From: Rhodocyclaceae bacterium
GTDB taxonomy: Bacteria; Pseudomonadota; Gammaproteobacteria; Burkholderiales; Rhodocyclaceae
DNA: 8,822 bases
Assembly: GCA_027325905.1 (NCBI GenBank)
Contig: DAIEEM010000124.1
Coordinates: 1-8,822, forward strand
Reading direction: 5' to 3'
The position numbers were made by a program, and so were the translations under genes. The notes beneath the pieces were generated by a model. That model worked only from the letters and a program-made list of their open reading frames with translations, searched no databases and was not told the DNA's origin. Below are positions 1-6,008 of the stretch, in pieces; position 1 is the stretch's first letter, and every line of letters begins with the position of its first letter.

Positions 1-96
1 GCCGTGCGCGACGGCGAGATCACCGACGGCAAGACCGTCGCCAGCCTGCTGTGGGCCGACAAAATATTCAGCGGCGCCTGGCCGATTCCGGCATAG
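1..96 (+). CDS. C-terminal fragment of an upstream gene, possibly a Nudix hydrolase (ADP-ribose pyrophosphatase-like)
   Basis: Frame 1 is open from the window edge to a TAG at 94-96 and gives 31 residues. The segment reads GEITDGKTVASLLWAD, followed by a short tail ending WPIPA. The pattern of a short acidic turn, then an 'I-D-x-K-T' element, then a hydrophobic helix resembles the C-terminal helix of NudF-type ADP-ribose pyrophosphatases, which hydrolyse ADP-ribose to AMP and ribose phosphate. The Nudix box itself would lie upstream of the window, so the family call is a guess from a short tail. That a real gene ends here is better supported: the codon usage is GC3-rich like its neighbours. 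The next gene starts 58 bases downstream on the same strand with no visible terminator, so co-transcription is possible. Confidence 0.5.
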   Translation, partial: AVRDGEITDGKTVASLLWADKIFSGAWPIPA

Positions 97-142
97 GATA
101 GCGAATGCGTGACACGAGATCGCCTGGGTGCGGGCGGCGAAC

Positions 143-148
143 GAGGAG
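143..148 (+). promoter_or_regulatory. Ribosome binding site that decides the kinase start
   Basis: GAGGAG lies 6 bases before a GTG at 155 and 12 bases before an ATG at 161. Spacing favours GTG 155 as the start. The further upstream in-frame GTG at 128 has no comparable purine run before it, and starting there would place this RBS inside the coding region. Confidence 0.6.
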
Positions 149-154
149 CAGCGA

Positions 155-1387
155 GTGACGATGAATGCAACGGCGGGCGGGCGCGGCGTCGAAGTCGATG
201 TCGACGAGAACTACCGGCTGCAGGCCCTGGCCATTATTTCCGAGGTATCGGCGAGTCTTGCCGACGAGGACGACGTCGAGGAAATGCTCGGCCGTTTCCT
301 CGGCACCATGATCAAGCTGGCCCACGCCGACGCCGGCGCCGTGCGCGTGCTGACATCGGACGGCAGGCACTTGCGCCTGGTCGGCGCGCGCGGCCTACCG
401 CCCGACCTCGTCGAGCGCGAACGCCTGGTGCCGATCGACTGCGGCCTGTGCGGCAGCGCCCTGCGCAACAATCGCAGCCATTACGAGATCGACCTGCAGC
501 CGTGCGCCGTGCGTACCGGCCACGAATACTTTTCCCGCGGCTGCGCGGCGATGGTGGTGGTGCCGCTCCAGCACGGCGGGCAATTGCAGGGCACCTACAA
601 CCTCTTCCTGCCCGAATGTTTCGAACTGCCCGAAGAAGTCGCGCTGTTGTTCCGCTCCATCGGCGAGCATCTGGGCATGGCGCTGGAGAACGCGCGGCTC
701 AAGCGCGAGAACCTGCGCATCACGCTGATGAACGAGCGGCAGATGATGGCGGCCGAGGTGCACGATTCGCTGGCGCAATCGCTGGCCTACATGAAGATGC
801 GTCTGGCCTTGCTGCAGGACGCGCTCGCCGAAGGCGAGAACGAACGCGCCGGCAAATACACCGGCGACGTCCGCCAGGCGCTCGACGAGGCCTATACGCA
901 GTTGCGCGCGCTGCTCTCCCAGTTCCGCAACCGCATGGACCCGATGGGCCTGCTGCATGCGCTGCAGGGCATCGCCGACGGCTTCGAGGGCCGCACCGGC
1001 ATCGCGCTCGACTATCGGAATCGCGTCGCCGACCTGCGGCTCTCCGTCGACCAGGAGGCGCAGGTGTTCTACATCGTCCAGGAAGCCCTGGCCAACGTCG
1101 TGCGCCACTCGGGGGCGACGCGGGCGCGGCTGGTCATCGAAGGCGACGGCGATTATTACGTTGCCACCGTCGAGGACAACGGCAAGGGTGGGCAGGGCTT
1201 CTTCGCCATCGCCAACCGCACCGGCGGTTTCGACGAACATCCGCAACTGCGCGACCATTTCGGCCTTTCCATCATGCGCGAGCGCGCGCGCAAGATCGGC
1301 GGCCGCGTCGAAGTCGCCAACCTGCCGCAAGGCGGCTTCCGCGTGCGCCTGATGGTCCCGGCGATGGCGATGAGGGTGGCGGGATGA
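155..1387 (+). CDS. NarX-like soluble sensor histidine kinase with GAF domain
   Basis: This is a two-component sensor kinase of the NarX/NarL group, 410 aa from GTG 155 (408 aa if ATG 161 is used). Residues about 20-185 look like a GAF domain. A HisKA_3 dimerisation helix carries the H-box AAEVHDSLAQS with phospho-acceptor His203. A HATPase_c domain follows, with the N-box EALANVVRHSG (Asn314), the G1 box VEDNGKG (from about residue 339) and the G2 box FGLSIMRERA (about 369-378). The 'HFGLSIMRERA' element and the 'HDSLAQSLAYMKM' helix closely match NarX. Unlike NarX, I see no transmembrane segment or periplasmic domain, so it should be cytoplasmic. The GAF part contains Cys96-x2-Cys99, Cys117 and Cys130, which recalls the cysteine cluster in the NarX central module and could bind metal or sense redox. 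The stop overlaps the regulator's start (ATGA), so the two are translationally coupled. The signal is unknown. Confidence 0.9.
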   Translation: MTMNATAGGRGVEVDVDENYRLQALAIISEVSASLADEDDVEEMLGRFLGTMIKLAHADAGAVRVLTSDGRHLRLVGARGLPPDLVERERLVPIDCGLCGSALRNNRSHYEIDLQPCAVRTGHEYFSRGCAAMVVVPLQHGGQLQGTYNLFLPECFELPEEVALLFRSIGEHLGMALENARLKRENLRITLMNERQMMAAEVHDSLAQSLAYMKMRLALLQDALAEGENERAGKYTGDVRQALDEAYTQLRALLSQFRNRMDPMGLLHALQGIADGFEGRTGIALDYRNRVADLRLSVDQEAQVFYIVQEALANVVRHSGATRARLVIEGDGDYYVATVEDNGKGGQGFFAIANRTGGFDEHPQLRDHFGLSIMRERARKIGGRVEVANLPQGGFRVRLMVPAMAMRVAG

Positions 1388-2049
1388 GCGAAGAGATCAA
1401 GGTCCTGCTGGTCGACGACCACACGCTGTTCCGCAAGGGCCTGGCCGAACTGCTCGAACAGCGCGGCGAGATCCGCGTCGCCGGCATCGCCGGCAACCAG
1501 GACGACGCGCTGCGCCTGCTCGAAGAGACGCAGCCGGACGTCGTCATCACCGACCTCAACATGCCACCGGCGGGCGGCATCGCGCTGCTGCGCCAGATTC
1601 GCGCCAACGACTGGCGCGGGCCGGTGCTGGTCCTCACCGTCTCCGACGCCGAGGACGACCTTGCCGATGCCATGCGCGCCGGCGCCCAGGGCTACCTGCT
1701 CAAGGACATGGAACCGGACGACGTCGTCGATGCCGTGAAGCGCGCGGTGCGCGGCGAAACCGTGGTGGCGCCGTCGATGACGCTGAAGCTGGTGAATCTG
1801 GTGCATGGCGGCGGTCCCACCGCCGGCAAGGGCGAAGCCCTCAAGCAGCTTACCGCGCGCGAACGCGAAATCCTCGACTACCTGGCGCAGGGCATGTCGA
1901 ACAAGGCCATCGCCCGCGCCCTCGACATCAGCCATGACACCGTCAAGCTGCACGTGCGCCATATTCTGGCCAAGTTGAATTTGACGTCTCGCGTCGAGGC
2001 CGCGGTTTTCGTCGTCGAGCACAACTCGACGCTGGGCCGGCGCACCTGA
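1384..2049 (+). CDS. NarL-family response regulator (REC plus LuxR-type HTH)
   Basis: This 221-aa transcription factor is the partner of the preceding kinase. It starts at the ATG inside the ATGA overlap with the kinase stop. The receiver domain (about residues 5-122) shows the acidic pair Asp11-Asp12 in LLVDDHTLF, phospho-acceptor Asp57 in VITDLNM, Thr85 in VLTVSD and Lys107 in YLLKD, so all conserved phosphorylation residues are present. The LuxR/NarL DNA-binding domain spans about residues 154-212: LTAREREIL, then MSNKAIARALDISHDTVKLHVRHIL, then KLNLTSRVEAAVF. The recognition helix TVKLHVRHIL and the 'SRVEAAVFVVEH' end resemble NarL closely, so a NarL-like half-site is plausible but untested. 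It is normal in length with no missing key residue. Targets cannot be read from the window. The kinase-regulator pair could govern nitrate, redox or oxygen-related genes, but that is inferred from family only. Confidence 0.93.
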   Translation: MSEEIKVLLVDDHTLFRKGLAELLEQRGEIRVAGIAGNQDDALRLLEETQPDVVITDLNMPPAGGIALLRQIRANDWRGPVLVLTVSDAEDDLADAMRAGAQGYLLKDMEPDDVVDAVKRAVRGETVVAPSMTLKLVNLVHGGGPTAGKGEALKQLTAREREILDYLAQGMSNKAIARALDISHDTVKLHVRHILAKLNLTSRVEAAVFVVEHNSTLGRRT

Positions 2050-2198
2050 GTCGGCGTCGTCGACGCTCTGCCCGGACCGTCTTCCGGCGGCACGGCCGGA
2101 TCCGGTGCGGCTTCCTCCGCCGGGAGGCTGCTGCCGTTCAAGTTTCCCACCGCGCTGTCGTTAACTGCGTTGTCGTACCGCCATGCGCAAGGGGAAAC
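2050..2198 (+). other. Intergenic region with two small GC hairpins
   Basis: These 149 bases separate the response regulator stop from the next + strand gene. Two perfect short inverted repeats are visible: GCGTC-GTC-GACGC at 2054-2066, and TCCGGC-GGCACG-GCCGGA at 2083-2100. Neither is followed by a T-run, so a classical intrinsic terminator is not shown, although the second could be a weak or Rho-assisted one. I see no convincing -35/-10 pair. A GGGGA purine run at 2191-2195 is the likely RBS for the following gene. Confidence 0.4.
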
Positions 2199-2474
2199 AT
2201 GGTTGTCATCAACCGTTGCCGTACCACCGCCATCGTCATTCGCAACGACGGCGCCAAGGTCACGCTGGTGCCGATGAAAAGCGGCCGGCTCTCGGCGAAA
2301 ACATTGCCGTTCGCTGAGTTCCGCGCGGAATGGCAGGAAACGGGCTATGCGCTGGCGCAAGCCCTGACCACTTTCCTGGCGCATGTAATGAAGTGCGGCG
2401 CTTCGCTGGAAGTCGCCAAGGGCCTGGAGAAGCTCGCCGCCCGCGACCGCTTCGTCGTCGCCAGCCTGTTCTGA
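2199..2474 (+). CDS. Small hypothetical protein, 91 aa, unrecognised
   Basis: I do not recognise this protein. It starts at ATG 2199, preceded by AAGGGGA at 2189-2195 (a short 3-4 base spacing), and ends at a TGA at 2472-2474. The N-terminal part (residues 1-40) alternates hydrophobic and polar residues and looks beta-rich: VVINRC, TAIVIRNDG, KVTLVPMKSGRL. The rest (about 43-88) looks alpha-helical, with EFRAEWQETGYALAQALTTFLAHV and a second helix VAKGLEKLAARD. It ends in a hydrophobic VVASLF. There is no signal peptide, no transmembrane segment and no metal motif (Cys7 and Cys66 only). Codon use is GC-rich and like the flanking genes, and the RBS supports a real gene. It faces the small minus-strand gene tail to tail, 21 bases away. 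No function is proposed. Confidence 0.7.
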   Translation: MVVINRCRTTAIVIRNDGAKVTLVPMKSGRLSAKTLPFAEFRAEWQETGYALAQALTTFLAHVMKCGASLEVAKGLEKLAARDRFVVASLF

Positions 2475-2495
2475 GACGCGCCCGGCGCCGCGCCG

Positions 2496-2720
2496 CTAGC
2501 GCTCGACGGCGAGCGTGATGCGCGCCTTCTTGCTCTGCGCTTCCGCCTTGTTGATGGCGGTCGTCTGCCGGCCGAAGGCCTCGCGTTCTTCGCGGCCCTG
2601 CTTGGTCGCCGCAATGCTCTTGATGCAGCGCCAGCGCTTGCCTCCCTTGGTTTCGATCTGGCGCATTTCTTCCTTGGGATGGTGGGTCCCGCAGTGATAG
2701 CAGTAGGCGGTATCGGACAT
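2496..2720 (-). CDS. Small basic hypothetical protein with partial zinc-binding motif
   Basis: This is a 74-aa minus-strand protein starting MSDTAYCYHCG. The open frame extends upstream to a GTG at 2801, but that 27-residue extension is Arg-rich, overlaps a strong inverted repeat and looks non-coding, so ATG 2720 is preferred. No clear Shine-Dalgarno precedes this ATG, which is a caution. Near the N-terminus Cys7-x2-Cys10 and His13-His14 form a zinc-knuckle-like element. The distal half has Cys32 in WRCIKS, where a second knuckle would be CxxC but the fourth ligand position is Ser35. The C-terminal half is helical and rich in Lys, Arg, Glu and Gln. It may be a small nucleic-acid-associated or structural zinc protein, but this is inference. 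It converges on the 91-aa gene and diverges from the GMC oxidoreductase gene. Confidence 0.72.
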   Translation of the reverse strand: MSDTAYCYHCGTHHPKEEMRQIETKGGKRWRCIKSIAATKQGREEREAFGRQTTAINKAEAQSKKARITLAVER

Positions 2721-2770
2721 GGGAATACGAAAATTGCGGCGGAACGGGAGGATCGCGTTCCTGGTTGAAG

Positions 2771-2806
2771 ATGGCGTGCGCCGGGAAAGCACCCGGCGCA
2801 CGCTAT
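2771..2806. repeat. Strong inverted repeat (12-bp perfect stem, extendable to 15)
   Basis: The arms GCGTGCGCCGGG (2774-2785) and CCCGGCGCACGC (2792-2803) are perfectly complementary around a 6-base loop AAAGCA. One G-T wobble and two A-T pairs extend the stem to 2771-2806. It lies between two divergently transcribed genes, so it is upstream of both. On the + strand it is followed by TATTGTG, a poor T-tract; on the minus strand there is no U-run. It could be a weak terminator for + strand read-through, or a 5' leader hairpin of the minus-strand gene if that gene starts transcription near 2830. Confidence 0.75.
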
Positions 2807-2810
2807 TGTG

Positions 2811-2825
2811 CGAAAGGTCGAAAGG
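2811..2825. repeat. Tandem heptamer direct repeat
   Basis: CGAAAGG occurs twice, at 2811-2817 and 2819-2825, separated by one T (8-base period). It sits between the inverted repeat and the AT-rich palindrome in the divergent promoter region. This could be a regulator binding site or chance; no protein is assigned. Confidence 0.35.
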
Positions 2826-2830
2826 CTAAT

Positions 2831-2846
2831 ATGTACGATTATACAT
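2831..2846 (-). promoter_or_regulatory. AT-rich palindrome containing a minus-strand TATAAT (-10 candidate)
   Basis: ATGTA (2831-2835) and TACAT (2842-2846) form an inverted repeat with a 6-base centre. On the minus strand, positions 2843-2838 read TATAAT, a perfect sigma-70 -10 hexamer preceded by TG (TGTATAAT). The -35 is weak; the best candidate TCAACA at 2869-2864 has a spacing of about 20. A start near 2831 would give the small minus-strand gene a leader of about 110 bases that includes the inverted repeat. On the + strand a TATACA (2840-2845) could serve the GMC operon, but no good -35 is visible. The palindrome could equally be an operator for either direction. Confidence 0.4.
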
Positions 2847-2891
2847 GCAGAAATATCAGCCAGTTGTTGATCTAGGGGGCTCAGTTGGGGT

Positions 2892-4547
2892 ATGGACGGA
2901 TTGAAGTACCACTACGATTTCGTCGTTATCGGGTCTGGCTTTGGCGGCAGCGTGTCGGCGCTGCGCCTTGCTGAAAAAGGCTACCGCGTTGCGGTCCTGG
3001 AACAGGGGCGCAGATGGACGTCGGCCAATCTTCCGCAGAGCACCTGGAACCTAGCGCGGTGGCTGTGGCAGCCCGCATTGGGACTGCGCGGCTTCTTCAG
3101 CCTGCGGTTCTTCCGGCATGTCGTGGTTCTCCACGGCAACGCGGTGGGAGGCGGATCGATCACCTACGCGAACACCCTACTGGCCCCTCCCGACAAGGTG
3201 TGGCGCGAAGGAAGCTGGGCCGGTCTGGCGGATTGGGAGCGCGTGATGCCAAGCCACTATGCGACAGCCAAGCGGATGCTCGGAGTAACCACGAATCGCC
3301 GCATCGGCGCTGCCGATTGGCGGCTTAGGGAAATGGCGAAGACCATTGGTGTCGAGCAGAGCTTTTATCCAACCGAGGTAGGCGTCTTTTTTGGCAAGGA
3401 AGGCGACGCTCCGGGCACGACATACCCTGACATGTACTTTGGCGGAGACGGTCCGGAACGCACCTCCTGTATCGGCTGCGGCGGATGCATGGTGGGTTGT
3501 CGCTACGGCGCAAAGAACACCCTGGACAAGAATTATCTGTATCTCGCAGAGCAAAAGGGAGCTCATGTGTACGCCGAAGCGAAGGTAGTCGACGTGCGCC
3601 CCCTCATGCAAAAGGAGGACGGCTCGGCCGGATATGAAATCGAGACGGTTTCCCTGGCGAAAGGAACACGTGGCGACAGACGCCGCGTAACCTCCCGCGG
3701 GGTGATCTTTGCGGCATCTTCATTGGGCACGCAGGATCTACTGTTGCGGCTGAAAGAGAGGAAATCGCTCCCGCGCATTTCCGACGCACTGGGGCACCAT
3801 GTGCGGACCAATGCCGAGTCGCTGATCGGCGTCCGGTTTCCAGGCTCCGCCGTGGATCTGTCCAAGGGGCTCGCCATTGGTTCAGGAGTCTATATTGACG
3901 AGCACACGCATATAGAGGCGACGCGCTACCCGGAAGGATCGGACACCATGGGGCTGCTGACCACGGTGATGACGCTCGGCCGACCGGGATGGACTCGCCC
4001 GTTCACGTGGTTTGGCACATTGGCAAAGATGCTGCTGACCCGGCCATTGACCACGCTACGCGTGCTGTCGCCGCGAGACTGGGCGCGCGAGGTGATGATC
4101 TTTCTGTGCATGCAAACCCTGGACGGTCACCTCACCATGCGCTTGAAGCGCCGATGGTTCTGGCCATTTTCCAAACAGCTCGCCACCTATGGCAAGAGCA
4201 TTCCTGCCTTCATTCCTGCCGCCAACGACTTCGCCGTCAAGGCGGCAAGAGCCACGGGCGGCATACCCATGACCTCGCTTACGGAGATCATGCTGAATAT
4301 CCCGATGACAGCCCATTGTATGGGAGGCGCCGCCATGGGGCACAACCGGACCGATGGCGTCTGCGACGGCAAGAACAGGGTCTTCGGCTACCGCAACATG
4401 TACATCTGCGACGCGTCGATGCTCGGCGCAAATCTGGGCGTCAACCCTAGCCTGACCATCGCCGCCCTGACCGAACATGCCATGAGCCATATTCCACCGG
4501 CCAGCGAACAACGGTGGGATGTCATCGGCGAGGAGGTATCCGCATGA
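2892..4547 (+). CDS. GMC-family FAD oxidoreductase, cholesterol-oxidase (ChoD)-like
   Basis: This 551-aa flavoprotein oxidises an alcohol (possibly a sterol or other hydrophobic alcohol) to an aldehyde or ketone. The N-terminal Rossmann motif VVIGSGFGGSVSALRLAEKG (Gly14, 16, 18, 19) binds FAD, and LEQGRRW follows where the ribose-binding acid sits. HGNAVGGGSITYANTL (about 81-96) is the GMC flavin loop. The C-terminus has HCMGGAAMG with probable active-site His475, then ICDASMLGANLGVNPSLT with Asp507 and Asn518. The layout, including PDMYFGGDGPERTSC and RYGAKNTLDKNYLYLAE, resembles mycobacterial ChoD-type proteins. A ferredoxin-like cluster C193-x2-C196-x2-C199-x3-C203 lies mid-protein. There is no signal peptide. 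The start is set by the immediate FAD motif; its RBS is weak (GGGGG at 2875-2879, 12 bases away, or GGGG directly before). It overlaps the ALDH gene by ATGA. GC is lower than in the flanks. The substrate is not decided by sequence, and ChoD itself is not a proven steroid-specific marker. Confidence 0.88.
   Translation: MDGLKYHYDFVVIGSGFGGSVSALRLAEKGYRVAVLEQGRRWTSANLPQSTWNLARWLWQPALGLRGFFSLRFFRHVVVLHGNAVGGGSITYANTLLAPPDKVWREGSWAGLADWERVMPSHYATAKRMLGVTTNRRIGAADWRLREMAKTIGVEQSFYPTEVGVFFGKEGDAPGTTYPDMYFGGDGPERTSCIGCGGCMVGCRYGAKNTLDKNYLYLAEQKGAHVYAEAKVVDVRPLMQKEDGSAGYEIETVSLAKGTRGDRRRVTSRGVIFAASSLGTQDLLLRLKERKSLPRISDALGHHVRTNAESLIGVRFPGSAVDLSKGLAIGSGVYIDEHTHIEATRYPEGSDTMGLLTTVMTLGRPGWTRPFTWFGTLAKMLLTRPLTTLRVLSPRDWAREVMIFLCMQTLDGHLTMRLKRRWFWPFSKQLATYGKSIPAFIPAANDFAVKAARATGGIPMTSLTEIMLNIPMTAHCMGGAAMGHNRTDGVCDGKNRVFGYRNMYICDASMLGANLGVNPSLTIAALTEHAMSHIPPASEQRWDVIGEEVSA
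4531..4536 (+). promoter_or_regulatory. Strong ribosome binding site for the aldehyde dehydrogenase
   Basis: A perfect AGGAGG lies 7 bases before ATG 4544, inside the end of the GMC gene. It fixes the ALDH start at 4544 rather than the in-frame ATG at 4514, which has no comparable site and would overlap the GMC gene further. Confidence 0.85.
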
Positions 4548-5995
4548 CGAGTCCAATGAACCTGGAGCCGGTCCTGCCCAATCCATTACCTCATATCTTC
4601 GACGGCCAGCGATGCGCGTTTCGCCGCCAAGCGCCGCTTGGGTATGCCCACCGGATGGACGCGCTGGACGCGCTGCTAACGGGCGTCTTGAAGTATCAGG
4701 ACGCCTTCGTCGAGGCATTGAGAACCGACTTTGGCCAGCGGTCCGCCCACGAGACACGAGTACTTGAGATCATTCCGGTGGTAGACGAGATCAGGTATGT
4801 GAAGCGTCATTTGCGCCACTGGATGCGGACGCGCTCGGCGCGGGTGAATTGGCAGTTTCTTCCCAGCCGCGGCCGCATCATCTACCAGCCTCTCGGCGTG
4901 GTGGGCGTCATCGGGGCGTGGAACTACCAAGTCCTATTGACTCTGTCGCCGCTTGTGAACGCGCTCGCGGCCGGAAATCATGTGATGATCAAGCCGTCCG
5001 AGGTGGCGCCGGCCGCCGCCGCTGCTATCCGGCAAATGATCGGCGAGTTCTTTCCCGAGGAGTATGTCGCCGTAGTGACGGGCAATGCCGAGGTATCGGC
5101 GGAATTCGCCGCTTTACCCTTTGACCACCTGATCTTCACAGGCTCCGGCCGCGTCGGCAAACTCGTCATGAAGGCGGCCGCCGAGAACCTCACGCCCGTC
5201 ACGCTCGAGTTGGGCGGTAAATCGCCTGCGCTGGTCCATGAGTCGTATCCGATGGCGACTGCCGCGAACCGGATATGCGCGGCAAAGTTCTGGAACTGCG
5301 GGCAGACCTGCGTCGCCCCGGACTATGCGCTTGTGCCGTCCCAGCGCCTGGACGAATTCGTCCGGAACGCCGAGGCAACTACCCTAAAACGGCTTCCGCG
5401 CCTAGTGGTGAACGACGACTATACGCACATGATCAACCAGGGCGCCTGGCAACGGATGCAGGACCTGGTTGAGGACGCGCGCAGCAAGGGAGCGCGCGTC
5501 GTGCAGATCAACCCGGCAAGGGAGACGTTCACTGCCGAAAATCGCGTGTTCCCACCGACCTTCGTTATTGGGGCGGACGATTCCATGCGCGTGATGCAGG
5601 AGGAAATTTTTGGGCCGATTCTTCCTGTGGTTGCCTATTCGTCGCTTGACGATGCGGTGGCATTCGTCAATGCGCGGCCGCGCCCGCTCGCGCTGTACTA
5701 CTTTGACCATGCCGCTTCCAGAATACAAAGCGTGCTGGAGCGGACGGTATCGGGCGGCGCGACGGTCAACGACTGTGTATTTCATCTGCCGCAGCACGGC
5801 CTACCGTTCGGAGGGGTCGGCCCGAGCGGCATGGGGGCGTATCACGGCTTCGATGGGTTCGAGACGTTTTCAAAAAAGAAAGGGGTGTTGCTCCAGAACG
5901 CCGTGGTGGGCTCTATTCTCGCTCGTACATTGAGTCCGCCCTACGGCGCCTGGACAAATCGACTGATCGCATTCCTAATCGGGCGAGCAAAGTAA
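4544..5995 (+). CDS. NAD(P)-dependent aldehyde dehydrogenase, coniferyl aldehyde dehydrogenase-like
   Basis: This 483-aa ALDH oxidises an aldehyde to its carboxylic acid with NAD(P)+. The catalytic residues are present: Cys256 in FWNCGQTCVAPDY, general base Glu222 in LELGGKSP and Asn127 in GVIGAWNY. Cofactor residues include Lys150 in VMIKPSEV, the glycine stretch FTGSGRVGK (198-206) and EEIFGP (353-358). The N-terminal region (helical 'YVKRHLRHWMRTRSARVNWQFLPSRGRIIYQPLGVVGVIGAWNYQ', described in pieces around residues 85-130) and the QTCVAPDY active site favour the CalB/ALDH3-like coniferyl aldehyde dehydrogenase subgroup. Length is normal. The start is ATG 4544, with AGGAGG 7 bases upstream, overlapping the GMC stop as ATGA, so the two are translationally coupled. 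The likely role is to consume the aldehyde made by the GMC enzyme. The true substrate (aromatic, aliphatic or steroid side-chain aldehyde) is not shown. It ends 13 bases from the convergent nrdJ stop with no terminator visible. Confidence 0.92.
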   Translation: MTSPMNLEPVLPNPLPHIFDGQRCAFRRQAPLGYAHRMDALDALLTGVLKYQDAFVEALRTDFGQRSAHETRVLEIIPVVDEIRYVKRHLRHWMRTRSARVNWQFLPSRGRIIYQPLGVVGVIGAWNYQVLLTLSPLVNALAAGNHVMIKPSEVAPAAAAAIRQMIGEFFPEEYVAVVTGNAEVSAEFAALPFDHLIFTGSGRVGKLVMKAAAENLTPVTLELGGKSPALVHESYPMATAANRICAAKFWNCGQTCVAPDYALVPSQRLDEFVRNAEATTLKRLPRLVVNDDYTHMINQGAWQRMQDLVEDARSKGARVVQINPARETFTAENRVFPPTFVIGADDSMRVMQEEIFGPILPVVAYSSLDDAVAFVNARPRPLALYYFDHAASRIQSVLERTVSGGATVNDCVFHLPQHGLPFGGVGPSGMGAYHGFDGFETFSKKKGVLLQNAVVGSILARTLSPPYGAWTNRLIAFLIGRAK

Positions 5996-6008
5996 TCGAG
6001 TCGTAAGA

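Noticed and set aside
395..1330. 311-codon minus-strand frame opposite the kinase
   Set aside because: Antisense shadow of a high-GC gene. Its translation has no recognisable domain, while the + strand shows complete kinase motifs.
109..1383. Frame open upstream of the response regulator, suggesting a long fused + strand protein
   Set aside because: The upstream part is Arg/Ala/Pro-rich low-complexity translation overlapping the clear GAF kinase in another frame. Only the part from 1384 encodes the regulator, and the ATGA overlap explains the junction.
1156..2022. 288-codon minus-strand frame opposite the kinase end and regulator
   Set aside because: It spans two well-supported + strand genes and has no motif; long antisense frames are expected at this GC3.
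2083..2100. Hairpin after the response regulator as an intrinsic terminator
   Set aside because: The stem is only 6 bp and no T-run follows, so it is listed only as a hairpin in the intergenic region.
2721..2801. 27-residue N-terminal extension of the small zinc-motif protein from GTG 2801
   Set aside because: Arg-rich, begins inside the inverted repeat, and lies before the natural MSDTAYCYHCG start, although the lack of a clear RBS at 2720 leaves some doubt.
2892..5995. Confident assignment as a cholesterol degradation locus
   Set aside because: ChoD-like similarity alone is not specific, and no other steroid-catabolism gene lies in the window.
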